Assembly: GCA_951799445.1 (NCBI GenBank)
Contig: OX637293.1
Span: 22,940,001 to 23,004,000 of the forward strand
DNA length: 64,000 bases
Direction: 5' to 3'
From: Pseudisothecium myosuroides
Lineage: Eukaryota > Streptophyta > Bryopsida > Hypnales > Lembophyllaceae
Shown here piece by piece: positions 21,818-33,745 of the stretch. The translations under genes were made by a program, and so were the position numbers. Positions within the stretch are counted from its first letter, which is position 1; every line of letters begins with the position of its first letter. The notes under the pieces were generated by a model. That model had not been told where the DNA came from. It worked only from the letters and a program-made list of their open reading frames with translations, and searched no databases.

Positions 21818-24199
21818 CACTAAATAGGGTATTTAGTGTTGGATTACATTTAGTGTAATTACCACCCTACTTGACCCTACACTAAATGTCAATTTTAGGA
21901 CGATTAGTGTAGTGCTAAACTTCAATGCGCCGCTTTTGTGTTGTCTTCAGTTTTATCATCTCTTTCCTTGGACTTCTTCCTTGGACTTCCTTTGCAATCT
22001 GCTTTTGCGGCCTTACCTTGTATGTTGCCTTTTGGGCCTCTCTTCCATTCCGACTTGGTTACCTTACCTCCGGCTTGGCTTCTTCTCCTCTATTGCTCTC
22101 CCGCTTCTCCGCACTTAGAATTCCTTAAGTGAGTGAATTTTTTTTTGTGTGTGTGTGTTTATACTCCTGCATTCCCGCCTCCCGTGAGCGGTTTGAATTT
22201 CCCGCCTATTCCCGCTCCCGATCGCTCCTTGTTGTGGCAATTTCATCCAGGTTTGTTTTCCCCTGTTCATTGATCCGTCGACCTTTTTTTTTTTTTTTTA
22301 CTCATCTTCCCAGCGACCTATCGATGTATTTTTTTGGGCTGATTTTGCTTCCCATTTTAAGAATTCGCCAAGGCTGACGCCCCACCACGCAATTCCACAC
22401 CCCGACACTTACAACAAGTTTCTACAATTGCTGTTCGCAAACACATCATCACTTGGATGGTTCAAGATGAACTTGTGCACGGCTTTCCTGGGCTCTACAT
22501 TCGCATAATCAATACATTTCCCGAGCATTTTCAAGCTCAAAGGAGTGCCAACCTTGTTCGCGCTTCCCGTTGGTGGGCTCAACGTCAACAATTTTGCAAT
22601 GAAGGAGAGGCGGACAACACATCTCCACCACTTTCATGCAGTAGGAGCCGGGATGGTAGGCAAAAACAACTCTGCACAAAGGCAGCTCTCGGTCGTGGGC
22701 CCAAGCGAGCTGAATGGGTACTTTGGATCTACCCTATACTTTTGGATGCATTTGACAGATTTAGAAAAGCTGGGGTCAAATTTTCATCCAAATTACTCAT
22801 TGAGCTGGCTATGACCATCTTATTAGATCCTACCTCTCCATATACAGCCGAATCTCGTGATCCAAAGGACGATGTCCTACTCACGGCCAAGTTGACCTCA
22901 AGTTGGGTTCAACAATTTATGCATGTGCACAACATTGTTTTGTTGTCACAAAGGGGACGATTGTCTTGTAGTCCCGAGAAGGAACTACAAATTGAGAGGG
23001 CAACAGCTTACCATCTAGGTGTGTTGCAAAGAGGGTTCCAAGCCGGTGTTTTTGATGAAAATCTCATGGAAAACATTGACAAAACTCATTTTGTTGTAAA
23101 TTTAGACAATGGTCGGACATTGGGATTTAGAGGAGACACGAGTGTCAAGTATGCCGAAGTGGTTTCGGGGGGAGATTCTATGACCATGGTCATTAGAATT
23201 TCTGGGGGGCGTAGATCAATGATTGAAGCCCCTATGCTGATTTTTACCAATTCCAGCAGCAGTTACCCTATTCGGGGCTTGGAAGACAATATTCCAGGAG
23301 TATGTTACAAATCTAGGCCTAAGGGCTGGATGGACCAAGTACTTTTTGCTGAATTTTTTGTTGAACCCCGAGCCTTCCAAGCTGATGTTCATGGCCGTAC
23401 AAAAGTCATTTGGGTTGACAATTGTACAGGCCATAGTATGACCCCAGCATTATCGGCTGTTTTGGAAGCAAAACAAGCCACTTTTAGGTATTTGCCACCT
23501 TGTTCTACACATTTGTGTCAACCGGCGGATACATTCATCATTTCCAAGGTCAAGGATGCTTGGACCAAGCGATGGGAAGCAAAAAAGGCCAAGCTCATTG
23601 CAACCAATGCTTGGCAAAATACTCCTCGGGTTGATGGGCAGTGGTCAGGAAAACTCACAAATCCAGGAAAAAGATTTTTCCTACAGCTGGCTGCGGATAG
23701 CATTGAAGATGTGAACAAAGAGGTAGATTGTGATAATTTGTCATATGTTAGGAAAGCTATGATTAGATCGGGTATGGCTTTGGGTGTTGATGGCACTTGG
23801 AGTGTCAATCAACTTTTTCCACATTTGTAGGAAATTATAGCCAAGCATGAACCATACTTCCATGGACAACAAGTTCCAGCCCAAGTACGAAATCTGTATT
23901 TTTTTTGCTCTAAATATTAATTTTTTTTCCCTTATTTGATGTTCAAAGACTTCTTTTATTGCACATGTTTTCCACATTTTCTACTCCTTCCATCATTTTC
24001 CAAGTCTTTAATCTTTTTCTTTCCAAATTATTTTTTTACCTTCTAACACTAAATGTAAACCTCTTCATATTTCAGATTTACTATAGAGTACTTTTAGTGT
24101 TAGAAATTACATTTAGTGTTACTTACTTTAGTAGGATAAATGATATTTAGTGTCATGGTTCGCAAATAGTGTTGCCAATACTAAATACCCTATTTAGTG
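21818..24199 (+). mobile_element. DDE/pogo-type DNA transposon with CACTA-like tips, apparently complete
   Basis: The left terminus CACTAAATAGGGTATTTAGT and the inverse right terminus (25 bp, one mismatch: TAC versus CAC inside) are flanked by TA at 21816-21817 and 24200-24201. The sub-terminal regions hold many copies of TTTAGTGT in both orientations, at about 21830-21915 and 24045-24195. One long transposase frame lies between. The TA duplication and transposase type point to Tc1/mariner-pogo-like biology despite the CACTA start. Confidence 0.85.
22457..23830 (+). CDS. DDE-superfamily transposase, intact frame
   Basis: The frame encodes 457 residues. An N-terminal helical, basic region (about 1-180) is followed by an RNase-H-fold DDE domain (about 190-370). 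Likely catalytic Asp residues are the one in NIDKTHFVVNLD, the one in VIWVDNCTGH and the one in HLCQPADTF. The spacing and the DN and QP-D contexts fit DDE_1-type (pogo/Tigger/jerky-related) transposases. There is no internal stop, and it sits centrally between good terminal repeats, so the copy may be recent. The frame continues without a stop upstream of the ATG (VRKHIITW...), so an upstream exon or earlier start is possible; a candidate acceptor (catccag) lies near 22250. A domesticated gene is less likely given the intact termini. Confidence 0.85.
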   Translation: MVQDELVHGFPGLYIRIINTFPEHFQAQRSANLVRASRWWAQRQQFCNEGEADNTSPPLSCSRSRDGRQKQLCTKAALGRGPKRAEWVLWIYPILLDAFDRFRKAGVKFSSKLLIELAMTILLDPTSPYTAESRDPKDDVLLTAKLTSSWVQQFMHVHNIVLLSQRGRLSCSPEKELQIERATAYHLGVLQRGFQAGVFDENLMENIDKTHFVVNLDNGRTLGFRGDTSVKYAEVVSGGDSMTMVIRISGGRRSMIEAPMLIFTNSSSSYPIRGLEDNIPGVCYKSRPKGWMDQVLFAEFFVEPRAFQADVHGRTKVIWVDNCTGHSMTPALSAVLEAKQATFRYLPPCSTHLCQPADTFIISKVKDAWTKRWEAKKAKLIATNAWQNTPRVDGQWSGKLTNPGKRFFLQLAADSIEDVNKEVDCDNLSYVRKAMIRSGMALGVDGTWSVNQLFPHL

Positions 24200-24201
24200 T
24201 A

Positions 24202-25380
24202 GCTTTAAGCATTTATATAAGGAGGTACTCTACAACCATCGAAGGTGCTCATAGTATGAATACCTTTAATATAGGTATTTATAACATGGATATCCTATAA
24301 TCATAAAATGTTTTATAATATAGACACTTGTAATATAGGTGTACAGACTCCTATGCTCATGTGCTCATGTTTCCAAGCTCACATAGGAGCAACTATGCCT
24401 TGGATACTGCAAAGTACTATGGAGTATTTAATATCTAAGACATTGACTAAAGAAAACATGTTAATTAAGACACAAGCACAAATACTTTATTTAACTCAAT
24501 TTTCAATATTTTTGAAAAAAATTAAAAACATTGGGTGTAGATTGTTTATTACAACATTACAATCGTTGGGATTGACATTTTTCAATTCCATATCTAAATT
24601 CTTAACCATTTAGTGTTTTGAATCATTCTCTACTTCTTTCTACTTACTATTTTTTTTCTATATGTTGTACAATTCCAAATGATCTGAAATTTTTCAAGCA
24701 TATAGCCAACTTGCCTTGAAGAGTTAATCCAAAGAGCAACCACCATTTTGGACATTTTTTCATAAAAATGTGACCTTGTGAAGTGCAGCTGCCCGGATTT
24801 TTGCAGGGACAAAAAAAGGATTTTTGTCAATTCAAATGCTATTATCTTGCAATCCATATGGTGGAAATTTCTGAAATTTTTTCCACAACTTTTCAAACTA
24901 GTTTACTACAAGATCCTACGGTTATATTTTTCCAAAACTGTTTTATTTCTAAAATTTGATACTTGTATTAGAAATGGCAGTTTGGAGCAGTTTTAGTGAA
25001 AATATAGTCTGTGACCTTTAGGGGTTATACATGATTTTGTAGGTGATTCTTTGGGGACCACACGTCTTGTTGTAGATTTTTGTTTAGGTCCACCTATATG
25101 ACAGTTTCAGTGGTCTAGGGAGCCATCTCTTTGAAAAATCATTGAAATTACATACCACATCTGAAAAATCTAATTTAAGAAAAAAATATTCATCATTTTC
25201 ACTCACTAATACTGTAAAAATATTAATCTTAGGAAAAGTTGCCTCCAACTATGCTGGATTGCTTGATATTGACGGTTTTGGGTGCTTCCACCTTCAGTGG
25301 TTGGAAATAGGTTGTAAGCTTCTAAAGACCCACACTAATAGGCCCGCATAGCCACACTAATAGGATAAACAGGTGTGCTC
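24202..25380. other. Intergenic DNA with short repeats
   Basis: Short imperfect repeats (taatataggt-type) occur at 24250-24345. The dispersed repeat carrying cttgcaatccatatggtgga lies at about 24838-24930. It ends with cctttaggggttat near 25015, as in the 15.9-kb copy. No gene is seen. Confidence 0.45.
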
Positions 25381-26421
25381 TACTGGACAAATGAATGGAG
25401 CGTCGCGTGCAACACATGACATGGATGATATAATCCATCCATTCATCCATCTACCCCGACTATCCACATTCATCCATCCGTCGTCGCCGTCTCCGCCATC
25501 ACGCTCATCACGCTCGATACAGGCGAAGTTTCTCCTCGCCCTAATTTCGCTCTTTCACGCTCACTTTGCTCGCTAAATTCGCTAAATTCGCTCCATCGCT
25601 CTTTCAAATCCTGCGCCAATTTCTTTCAAATTCCATCAGCAACGACCACATCAATACCGTAAGCAAGCAAGCAAGCTCCCGTTTCCGAAGCTTCTCACTC
25701 GGCCTGCAACCCCCTCTTTCGCACTGTTTCATTGCTGCCGGCGTCCGGTCCTCGGATTTGAATTGAAGAAGATTTTGGAGACGGATTGTTGTCGTCTCTG
25801 TTGAAGATCCCGCCACTTAGCTGAGATCAGCATTCGTTTGGTTTCACGTCGTGTTTCGTTTCCTCTGTTGGGTTTCGTGGATTGAGTAATTGCGAAGCTT
25901 CATGAGCTTTGGCGTGTTGTGGAGTATTGGTTACGTTCTTGAGCTTGATCGCGAGCTTGGATTGAATTGTGTCGCATTCTGAAGGTAGCTTGGGAAAGGT
26001 GTTGCTGGGATTGGAATTCAGTTTCGAGAATTGAATCGATAAAACGGGTTTTGGCGATTAGGTTTTAGCACTGATTTATTGTGATACTCAAGGGGAGCGT
26101 TGAAGTGGAAAAAGTGGATTTGGATTTGAAGGTTAGGGTTTCATTGCCTGCGCTTGCGAGATTGAACTTCGCATAAGAAGACATGCTTGCGATCGGTGTA
26201 CGAAGTCAATCGGTTGAGGATCGAGCTTTTGCATACACTTGGAGTCGCGATTTTTTTGTAATTGCAACGAGGAAAGGCAAGTTGATTCGGCAATGCAAGT
26301 GGAGGTAGAGTTTAGCGAATAGTTTTGTGGTAACCCTGGCGAATTCCGCCAAATTCCGAGCCCACCTGGCTGGGAAACGCAGCCTGTTGGATCGCAACGG
26401 TGCTGGAGAATCACTATCAGC
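25381..26421 (+). promoter_or_regulatory. Promoter and 5' leader region of the TVP38-like gene
   Basis: Composition shifts from A/T-rich to mixed at about 25380. A CATC-rich run lies at 25432-25480 and a GCTC/CGCT-rich tract at 25540-25600. No TATA box can be assigned with confidence, and the leader may contain an intron. No coding exon is supported before the ATG at 26422. Confidence 0.4.
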
Positions 26422-29400
26422 ATGTCTTCGAAAGCGTGGCGATCGGTTGTGTGTGTTGTAGCTGTGGTACTTGTTCTTGTTGCAGTCGCACAGCTGCCGC
26501 ATGTTTCTCATTTTGTGGAAAAGGTACTGTGTATTTTGCACTATCTGATGTACGGGAATTAGAGGATACTATTTGAGACTCACTCTAATCGTTTTAACTA
26601 AATATGTAGGAGTGTGCTTTAATTGGGAGATCAGTTTATATAGAATACTTTGGGTTCACTATCCAAACTCTCTTTTGATCAGTGCTTTATCTCCAAGTTT
26701 GAATTTCTTATGCAAAGTGAGAGGTTGTAGATCACTATTGAAAGGGATGGTAGAAAATCCTAATTGCATTCGAATGTCAGTGACCATAGACGTTTAGCCA
26801 AGTCATGCTTTTACCCAACGTGCTAGATGAAGGGCAACCATGTGAATTGGAAGAGATAAGTTGCTGTATGTAGCAGGGTTGGTATAGGAGAGGAGATCAG
26901 TTCCTTAAAGAATTTTGATCCTCTACCTTAGATAGGTTGGGATATCATTGTTTCCACTATAATAGTATCCTTTGTGGCGCTGCGTTTGAGTGTTTTGATA
27001 TTGATGACATCTGTGTTTGATGCAGACCTTGAACCAGTTTCTGATTTGGGTTTCAAAGGATGTTGGCCCCTGGGGCCCAATAATCTTGTAAGCTGGCTAT
27101 TTCCTCTTTATTTTCAATATCCTCCTCTCATGGTTGCGTTCATTTCTTACACTTCTTCATGATTGGTCGATTAAAGAGAAACCATGAACCCGACTGTCGC
27201 AAAAGTGTTGCATTGCTGAGCTTCGCCGCAACTTTCATCAAACACACTCCTTTCTAGGAGGTGTACGTGGAAACACGAAACACGAATAGACCTGAGTCGA
27301 TTTGATTGAAATTTGAATGTTTAGGAGTGCAAGTTGTATTGTGGTTGTATTGTGGGGTAGGTTTCACTCCATTGAATAATCTCATTCATAATTCCACGAG
27401 GCGGTCAAAGTGAATATAAGGTGAAAGGTGGGCTTGCAGCTTATCAACTACCTCTATTTGTACTAGATTTCTGATTAGGACCTTCTTTGCAGGGCATTGG
27501 CGTATATTCCAATCACAGTTTTGGCTATTCCGGCGTCAATTCTCTCGGTATTACTACATCTCCGGCTATAATTGATTGTAACTAGTTAAAGATCCTGTAG
27601 TTCGTTTCAGCGAGGTCGTGCTAATTATGATAGGTTGTTTCTTTTCTGATACTAACTCTTACAGTCAAGGACTCAGAGAATTGTGAGGTGGAGTCTGTTG
27701 AATTTTTATGCTCCGGTAGTCCATCACGTAGAGGGAGAATTTTGCTTGATGATACAATTCTTCTGCAAAGGAAATATTCACAATGCTACTGAAGGACGAG
27801 TATGTTGTGCAATGTACCTGAATCAGTGACTTATTCTTTCTGATTCCCTGGGAAGTATGCTGCTTACATGTTGGAGTTTGCCTTTGGTTGTGACAGTTGG
27901 GCGGAGGTTACCTGTTTGGATTGAAGCTCGGTTTTGTAACGGATTCTGTGGGGTCTACTTTGGGAGCTACCGCTGCTTTCATGGTTGGCAGAACGGTGAG
28001 CCCAAATTTTGCACTCAAATTACGTTTTTAAAGTCCTTACGCTGGATGATGCTACTGCTCTGACTTCCTCCTTTTCTGTGTCTCGTCGATGTTTTTGCTG
28101 GGTCCGTGCTAATTGCTTTCTTGTGTTTGTAGAGAAAATATTAATGCGGACTTCTTAGACATGTGATACTCGTTCTATGCTCCTTTTTTTCACTAATAGT
28201 ACTTCTTGTAGTTCACTATGCGCTAGGTATTTTCATCAGAATTCGGTTTATTTCGAGATACTGACTTGCACAGCTATTGACTGCCGACTCTAGAGAAGTG
28301 CTGAAACATAATGAATTGTCAGTCACATAGTAATCCTGTTGGCACGTGGGATGGAGTAGACGCTAACTGGTTGTTACAACAGGTTGGAAGATCTTACGTG
28401 GCATCCAAACTGGGGAACTATCCCCAATTCCAAGCTATTGCAGTGGCTATCCGCAAATCTGGTTTCAAGGTTAGTTATATTGATTTCCGTATCCTGACAT
28501 CGTGTGGTGTAGTATTACGAAGACTTGTTTTACATCTATAAAGTACCTTCTATGTATTAAGAGCGTGGTATAAATTGCCTTGTATTTGTTCCATCCATAC
28601 ACGGAACCTTATTCTGGAAGAAGGCTGTAACAAGGAGTGTGTGTTTGTGCAGATTGCGTTTTTGTTGCGTTTTGTGCCGCTGCTGCCTTACAATGTCTTG
28701 AATTACCTTCTGTCTGTCACCCCCCTAAGCACCACTAGCTACATCTTGGCGTCTTGGTTGGGCATGATGGTACGATCTTTTGCCTTGAAATATATACTAG
28801 TTGCCTTTTGCGTTCATGCCTCACTCGTCCGTTGTCATTCTTTATGTGATAATATCTTGTCCGGGTTTTTTCAATCCTCTGAAGGCCGAGAAAGTTCTTG
28901 AATGAATACGATTATAATGGTTGATCATGCAATAGCTGATAACTTCCTCATTGTTGCAGCCCATCACATTGGCATTTGTTTACGTGGGTACTACAATCAA
29001 GGACATTGCAGACATAAGTCATGGTGGATCACATTTCACGAAATATCGCGTAGTAAGTACTTTCATCAAAGTTTATGATGCAATTATTAGGGTACATCAG
29101 CTTTGGTCTTGTTCATCCAATTGTTTCTTGTTCAAGGTTGGCAAATGGCATTGCATGGGAACAGTACATTCCGATGTCAAATATAATTAAACAACCATGA
29201 CAACATTCCAATCTTTGTCGCGGTTGCATTTTACAGATCATGTTGGTGGTTGGTCTCGTAACAACAGGTGAGTCTCTTCTTTACAACGTGCTTTTGCAAG
29301 TTGAGTTACCGCCAATCGGTATTAAATACTCTACGTTCCCAGTTGTCGCTACTTTCCGATTCGTTGACAGACAACCACTCCAGGTCTTTGATATCCTTGC

Positions 29401-29957
29401 ATTTGAACTGAGGAAATTATTTAAGGTAGTTCTAGGTGCCTATTGCAACTCGTACTTAGACGCCCCAAAAATCTCGCAAGATGAGCACATCAGCACTTGT
29501 TTTGGTTTTAGGTCATTTACAATTACAACTTTTCAAACCTTTTTCGCATTCAGTATCCAACTGAGACTTACTTTGGTGCATTAGAATCCCCTTGCACTTG
29601 CTCACAAAATTCAATAAATATTTAAGTTAGCCTGATTATAGGGACTACACTTAATGCTGAAAGTGCTGCTTGTTAGAGGATGGTTATAATACTAATGCTG
29701 GCCCAACTAACTTACAAATGCATGTTGCAGTTGTAGTAGGATTTTTTGTCACCCGGATAGCGAAGGATGCACTACGCAATGCAATCGAAGAGCACGGAGG
29801 TGCTGACGAGTCGTTGATCACAGCTGCCGAATCTGTTGGAGCTACGGATTCTCTTTCAGATGTTCGGCAACCATTGATCATCAGAGTGGACTCCTTCAGC
29901 AATGGCATAGAAGGGCAACCAACTGCTGGACATAAATCAGTCAACTCTGATTTGTAG
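26422..29957 (+). CDS. TVP38/TMEM64 (DedA, VTT/SNARE-associated Golgi) family membrane protein, nine exons
   Basis: Hand-built exons: 26422-26523, 27026-27087, 27493-27547, 27897-27995, 28383-28469, 28653-28769, 28960-29052, 29237-29267, 29731-29957. They total 873 bases and 290 residues, with GT-AG ends and a continuous frame. The product has an N-terminal hydrophobic segment (about 10-25), a segment starting WGPIIL (about 50-70), and then the VTT core (about 74-205). The core contains GGGYLFG, GATAAFMVGR, FVPLLPYNVLNYL, SYILASWLGMMP and YVGTTIKDI, the conserved landmarks of plant TVP38-like proteins. A last membrane span is near 207-225 and a hydrophilic acidic tail follows. The family comprises endomembrane proteins with lipid scramblase activity in several members; transport substrate here is unknown. 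Length and motif set are typical, and nothing is broken. Confidence 0.92.
26607..26932 (+). repeat. Intron-1 repeat, copy 2, possible AGGTA-type element
   Basis: The interior (26700-26880) is similar to 19690-19880 and 58075-58245. The left end reads TA|TGTAGGAGTGTGC. The right end is the inverse of AAGGTAGAGGA, so it may be a diverged member of the AGGTA family inside intron 1 of the TVP38-like gene. Confidence 0.5.
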
Positions 29958-30169
29958 CTCTCATCCAAAAATTATACATGTATTCGAGTTTAAACCTGAC
30001 GTTTCTTCTTCCGTGAGGTTGTACTATTATGACAGTTTTTAGTCACATTGATAGCGATTATCTGCCATGGCTCAGCCTAGTTTTTTGGGCAAACAATGAC
30101 TGATTCAGATTTTTGACTACATGCTGCAAGGCATTTTCTTTGAGTTTTGAGTCACTGGATTAACCTCTA
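29958..30169 (+). other. 3' flank of the TVP38-like gene
   Basis: This is the presumed 3' untranslated region and terminator. No firm polyadenylation signal can be named. Confidence 0.35.
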
Positions 30170-30540
30170 ATGGACAATTGTCTATTGAACAGACAATTGA
30201 AAGTCTGGATAGGTTCATACAAAGTCGATTTTGGTTGGATGTTCAAAATTTTTGACACAAGGTGTGAAACATGTACCCCTTTAGTGGGAATATAATTTTA
30301 TTTTTCCAATTGGGTGCTAGGATCCAAAGTTATGTTGCCTTGAACTTTTTGGGTAGCTTGGGCAATTTGTGCATCTTTTGCTAAAACCTTCATCAACTTT
30401 TGAAATTTGGCATGTATGCAACTAATGAAAAATGCCATACAATTATCTTTAAAAAAAACAAATTTTAGTATTCAAATCACATTTTGAGAGGAGTCAATCT
30501 TTGTGAGTTATGTCAAGGTAGTTCTGGAAAAAAAAAATCC

Positions 30541-31726
30541 TTTTAACCCTTAAAGCCTTGAGAAATGATTTCAAGCCATTTTCTATTGTGGGGCAGGTTC
30601 TTCCTAGTGCAATATTTGTTAAATTCTTGTTAAATTCTTGTGAAACTTTTACCAAAGGTGTGTTTCACTACTAGCTTGATGCGTAGAAAATTTTAGACCA
30701 ATCCAAGTGTAGTACAAAAAAATTGTGCCTCAAAAAGATGTTTTTTTTAGTTATGGGTACTTTTGGGTTGCCTTGATTAAAATTTTTTTTTTTTTTGCAT
30801 ATTTAACCGTTAGATCTTATACTAGACCGATATAAGTATATATAGAAGATATTTAGGTCAAATTAGTGGGCTGGAACTTTTTAAATATACTCTCAACAAG
30901 CTTGTTAATATAATTTCAAAATTTGAAAGGTATACAAGTACATGATTTTGACTTACAAACCTTTGAAATTGTACTTTCCTTCTTCAAGTAATGTTTAAAA
31001 CTTATAAAGTCCAATTTCAAAGGCTTGAAAGTAAGAATCATGTGCTTGTATGCCTTTCAACTTTTGAAATTATATTAAAAAGCTCGTTGAAAGTATGTAC
31101 AAAAAAATTTAGACCAATTAGACCTGTCTATCATGGCGCCTAAAACTACCCATAACTAAAAAAAAATGTCTTTTGAGGCATAACTTTTTAACTGAGATTT
31201 GAATTGGTCTGAAATTTTCTAGGCATTAAGCAAATAAGATAGAGGTACCTACAATAGATAACTTAAGCATTTCAATTTGGAGAATTTGGAGAATTTGTTG
31301 AGAAATTGAATTCAATGTGTGAGGAAATAAGGAAGTGGAAGGATATATGCAAAATAAAAAAAGTTTTTTTCCAAAATGAATACTTTACTCAATATAAATG
31401 TGGATTCTTCATTTGGACCCATCTTCGTCTCATAGACTCACCTACAACACTTAGCTTTGGCAATTCTCCCTAATCAAGGTGGGAAAAGAGATGAATGGAC
31501 GAGATGAGGTGGAAAAAGATAATTTTTTTGAATGAACAATACATCCAATTGTTGTCTACTATAGGTCACCTTATAAAGCCATCTTATGGAGGCTATCTTA
31601 AATAGGTACTTCTACCTTAGTGAATCTGGTATAAAAATATAGAAGAATCTAACAAATATTTCACCTAGAAGGACCTCAAAAGTGGAAAATGGCTTGAAAT
31701 CATGCCTCAGGGCTTTTAGAGTTAAC
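30541..31726. mobile_element. Foldback-type long inverted repeat element
   Basis: The outer ends are inverse copies: ttaacccttaaagccttgag at 30543 against the complement of the sequence ending near 31724. Pairing then continues inward: atttcaagccattttc, aatatttgttaaattcttg, tagaaaattttagaccaat, ttagttatgggta and ataatttcaaaatttgaaag. The turn is near 30990-31010. The right arm is split by a 381-bp MITE (31237-31617). There is no coding capacity. Confidence 0.8.
31237..31617 (-). mobile_element. AGGTA-family MITE, 381 bp, nested in the inverted repeat
   Basis: It is flanked by TA at 31235-31236 and 31618-31619. Termini are AGATAGAGGTACCTA and the inverse of AGGTAGAAGTACCTA. Its reverse complement aligns along its whole length with 50102-50482, also 381 bp. 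Confidence 0.85.
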
Positions 31727-32260
31727 TTCAAGCCCTATTATCTTGCGATTTGTGTTGTCAAAGTTTTTGAAATATTTTCCACATAATCCAAATGTTTGTC
31801 TCTAATTTTTCACTATTTGGAGTTCAAATAAAAAATTTCCTCATTGTATAAGAAATCATCAAAAAAATGACTTATGTATTGCCAATTTATTTGCATTGCA
31901 AGGTGCAGAGTAAATTAGACTCCTTATTTGCTTCTAATTTTTTTTTCTTGAATGAAGCTAACATTATATACTTGTGAATGGTGAAAATCCTTTTTTTTTA
32001 CATAGTCTGTTAACCCCATTTTGCAAGTATGACAAAAAGCTCTTTTCCTCACTTTTGAAGTTATAATCTTTCAATTCACGTGGGCAAATGGGCTAAAAAA
32101 ATTTCCACGCATTGCCTTTCTTGTATAGTACACTTTTGTATGGTTGGAATTCAAATAATAAATATTCATTTTTTATTTTGGACAATGCATCAAAAATTGG
32201 CAATTGTGGATTTTAATACCCTTTGTCCTTTACTTAGGGGCTAAAGGTTCTAATTTTGAA

Positions 32261-33110
32261 ATCAAGTTTCAAATCATTCGAAGATGTAGGATCCGATTCT
32301 TTTCTTGCATTAGAATAGAAAGTCATTTATCCTTAATAATTTGCTTGTCAATTTTGTATTAAAATACAACTCGAATGGAGCACCAAAGAGGTTTGTGAAG
32401 TTTCATTGAGAAGATGTTTGGATGTCAATAAGGTTTAGAAAAAATGAATGAAAGAAAAATTATATGAATGATGTGATGAATGAAATTGTAACATAATTTG
32501 TATTTAATATAAGAGAGATCCTATTTATGACTCTCCTAGTAGCTTTTGCAATTTCAAAAAAATAGCAGAAATGCTATTCATACCTTTGGACAAGTATAAG
32601 ATTCTTCAACAAGCTTGGTGAAGGATTCCTCATTATCCACTCATCTCTTTCACGTGCATTCCTTAAGAGCAACTTTAACTCATAAGAAACGTGGCGAACA
32701 TTTGGCATCCGATGAATGACAAAGAATCCTTGTATGCGGACAAAAGTGCAACTATTCATCTTCAAAATTTTGTTGTAGAGAAAAAGGTCTTCTACAATAG
32801 TTTGGCTTCCAATGAGTGCTTTTGCATTTTTAATTTTAAGCCAATGATTCTCATGGTATCTCGAAAGGGATGATTTCCACAATCACTAGTCCATCCTTTA
32901 AGGGTTAAAGAATGAAGACTTCCTACTTTCATTTAGGGTTAAATTTCACAGCAAATGCATTTAGGTAATTGCACATTATTGTAAGCCACTTGTGACTTGT
33001 CAACATCAAATGTTCAGGGACAAATTTCACAATCATTGCATCTAAGATTATTGCATATAATAGCAAAATATTTGCAAAACCATCCCATCTACATTCTTGT
33101 TTAGAATTTA
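32261..33110. other. Intergenic DNA with a dispersed repeat
   Basis: The stretch 32690-32910 (gatgaatgacaa, caactattcatc, ttccaatgagt, aatgattctcatgg) is similar to 40635-40830. No gene is seen. The frames at 32574-32882 and 32691-32873 fall in the repeat. Confidence 0.5.
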
Positions 33111-33745
33111 GGCCCGGTTCAAATTGCTGACCGGAGGAAGACGGAAAAGTGACCTCAAGGCCAGTCTTTCATCTGGAAAAATGCCTTCCACATCACGAGG
33201 CTGTTGTTGGTGCAGGTTGGTTCATCGGATGCGGTTTCAGACTATCGGCCAACCCTAATCATTCAAAAACTGAACTTTTCCATCTTGTGAGACTTGCATG
33301 AGCTTTCTCTTCACCTCGCATCTTCTCAAATCTCTTCATTGGGTTTTATTTTTTAAGAGTTCCAAATTGCTTACTAATTTTGAACGTTGCAAGAAAGTAG
33401 GAGCGACGAAGTAGGAACGCTTTTCCACTGGAGAAGTTTGGAGCCACCCCGCAGGGAAGCCCCAAATCTTCTCCATTTCGTTTGCTAAGGTGGCTACACT
33501 GCTCGATGACATGGAAACTTCAAGAAGAGGACAAATCCTCGATCTGAACACTGCAATGGACAAGGCTAGAATTTCAACCAATCATCGTTCAATTCATTTA
33601 GTCCATCCACTCGTCTGAACCGGGCCTCAGTCTCCATACATGAAAACCTCAAATCAATAATTGCAAAATATTTGTAAAACCATCCCATCTACATTCTTGT
33701 TTAGAATTTAGTCTCCATACACGAAAACCTCAAACCAATATTGGG
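33064..33745 (+). repeat. Tandem duplication of about 85 bp, first copy split by an insertion
   Basis: The block catcccatctacattcttgt, tagaattta, then ctccatacatgaaaacctca occurs twice. The first copy (33064-33110 plus 33627-33660) is interrupted by the element at 33111-33626. The second (33661-33745) is intact. Confidence 0.75.
33111..33626. mobile_element. PIF/Harbinger-like MITE
   Basis: The left terminus GGCCCGGTTCA and the inverse right terminus (GGCCCGGTTCA) are perfect for 11 bp. They are flanked by TTA and TCA, a 3-bp duplication with one change. The adjacent repeat copy shows the empty site. The element is 516 bp and has no transposase. Confidence 0.7.

Larger units (their letters stand above)
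30170..32260 (+). repeat. Dispersed repeat interrupted by a long inverted repeat
   Basis: The flanks 30170-30535 and 31727-32260 together correspond to the uninterrupted repeat at 15895-16460. Shared phrases are caaggtgtgaa-catgta, ttccaattgggtgc and the cttgcgatttgtg / taatctttcaa region. The inverted-repeat element sits between them. Confidence 0.65.

Noticed and set aside
21818..24199. Assignment to the CACTA (En/Spm) superfamily
   Set aside because: The tips start CACTA, but a TA duplication and a pogo-type DDE transposase contradict it, and no 3-bp direct duplication is present.
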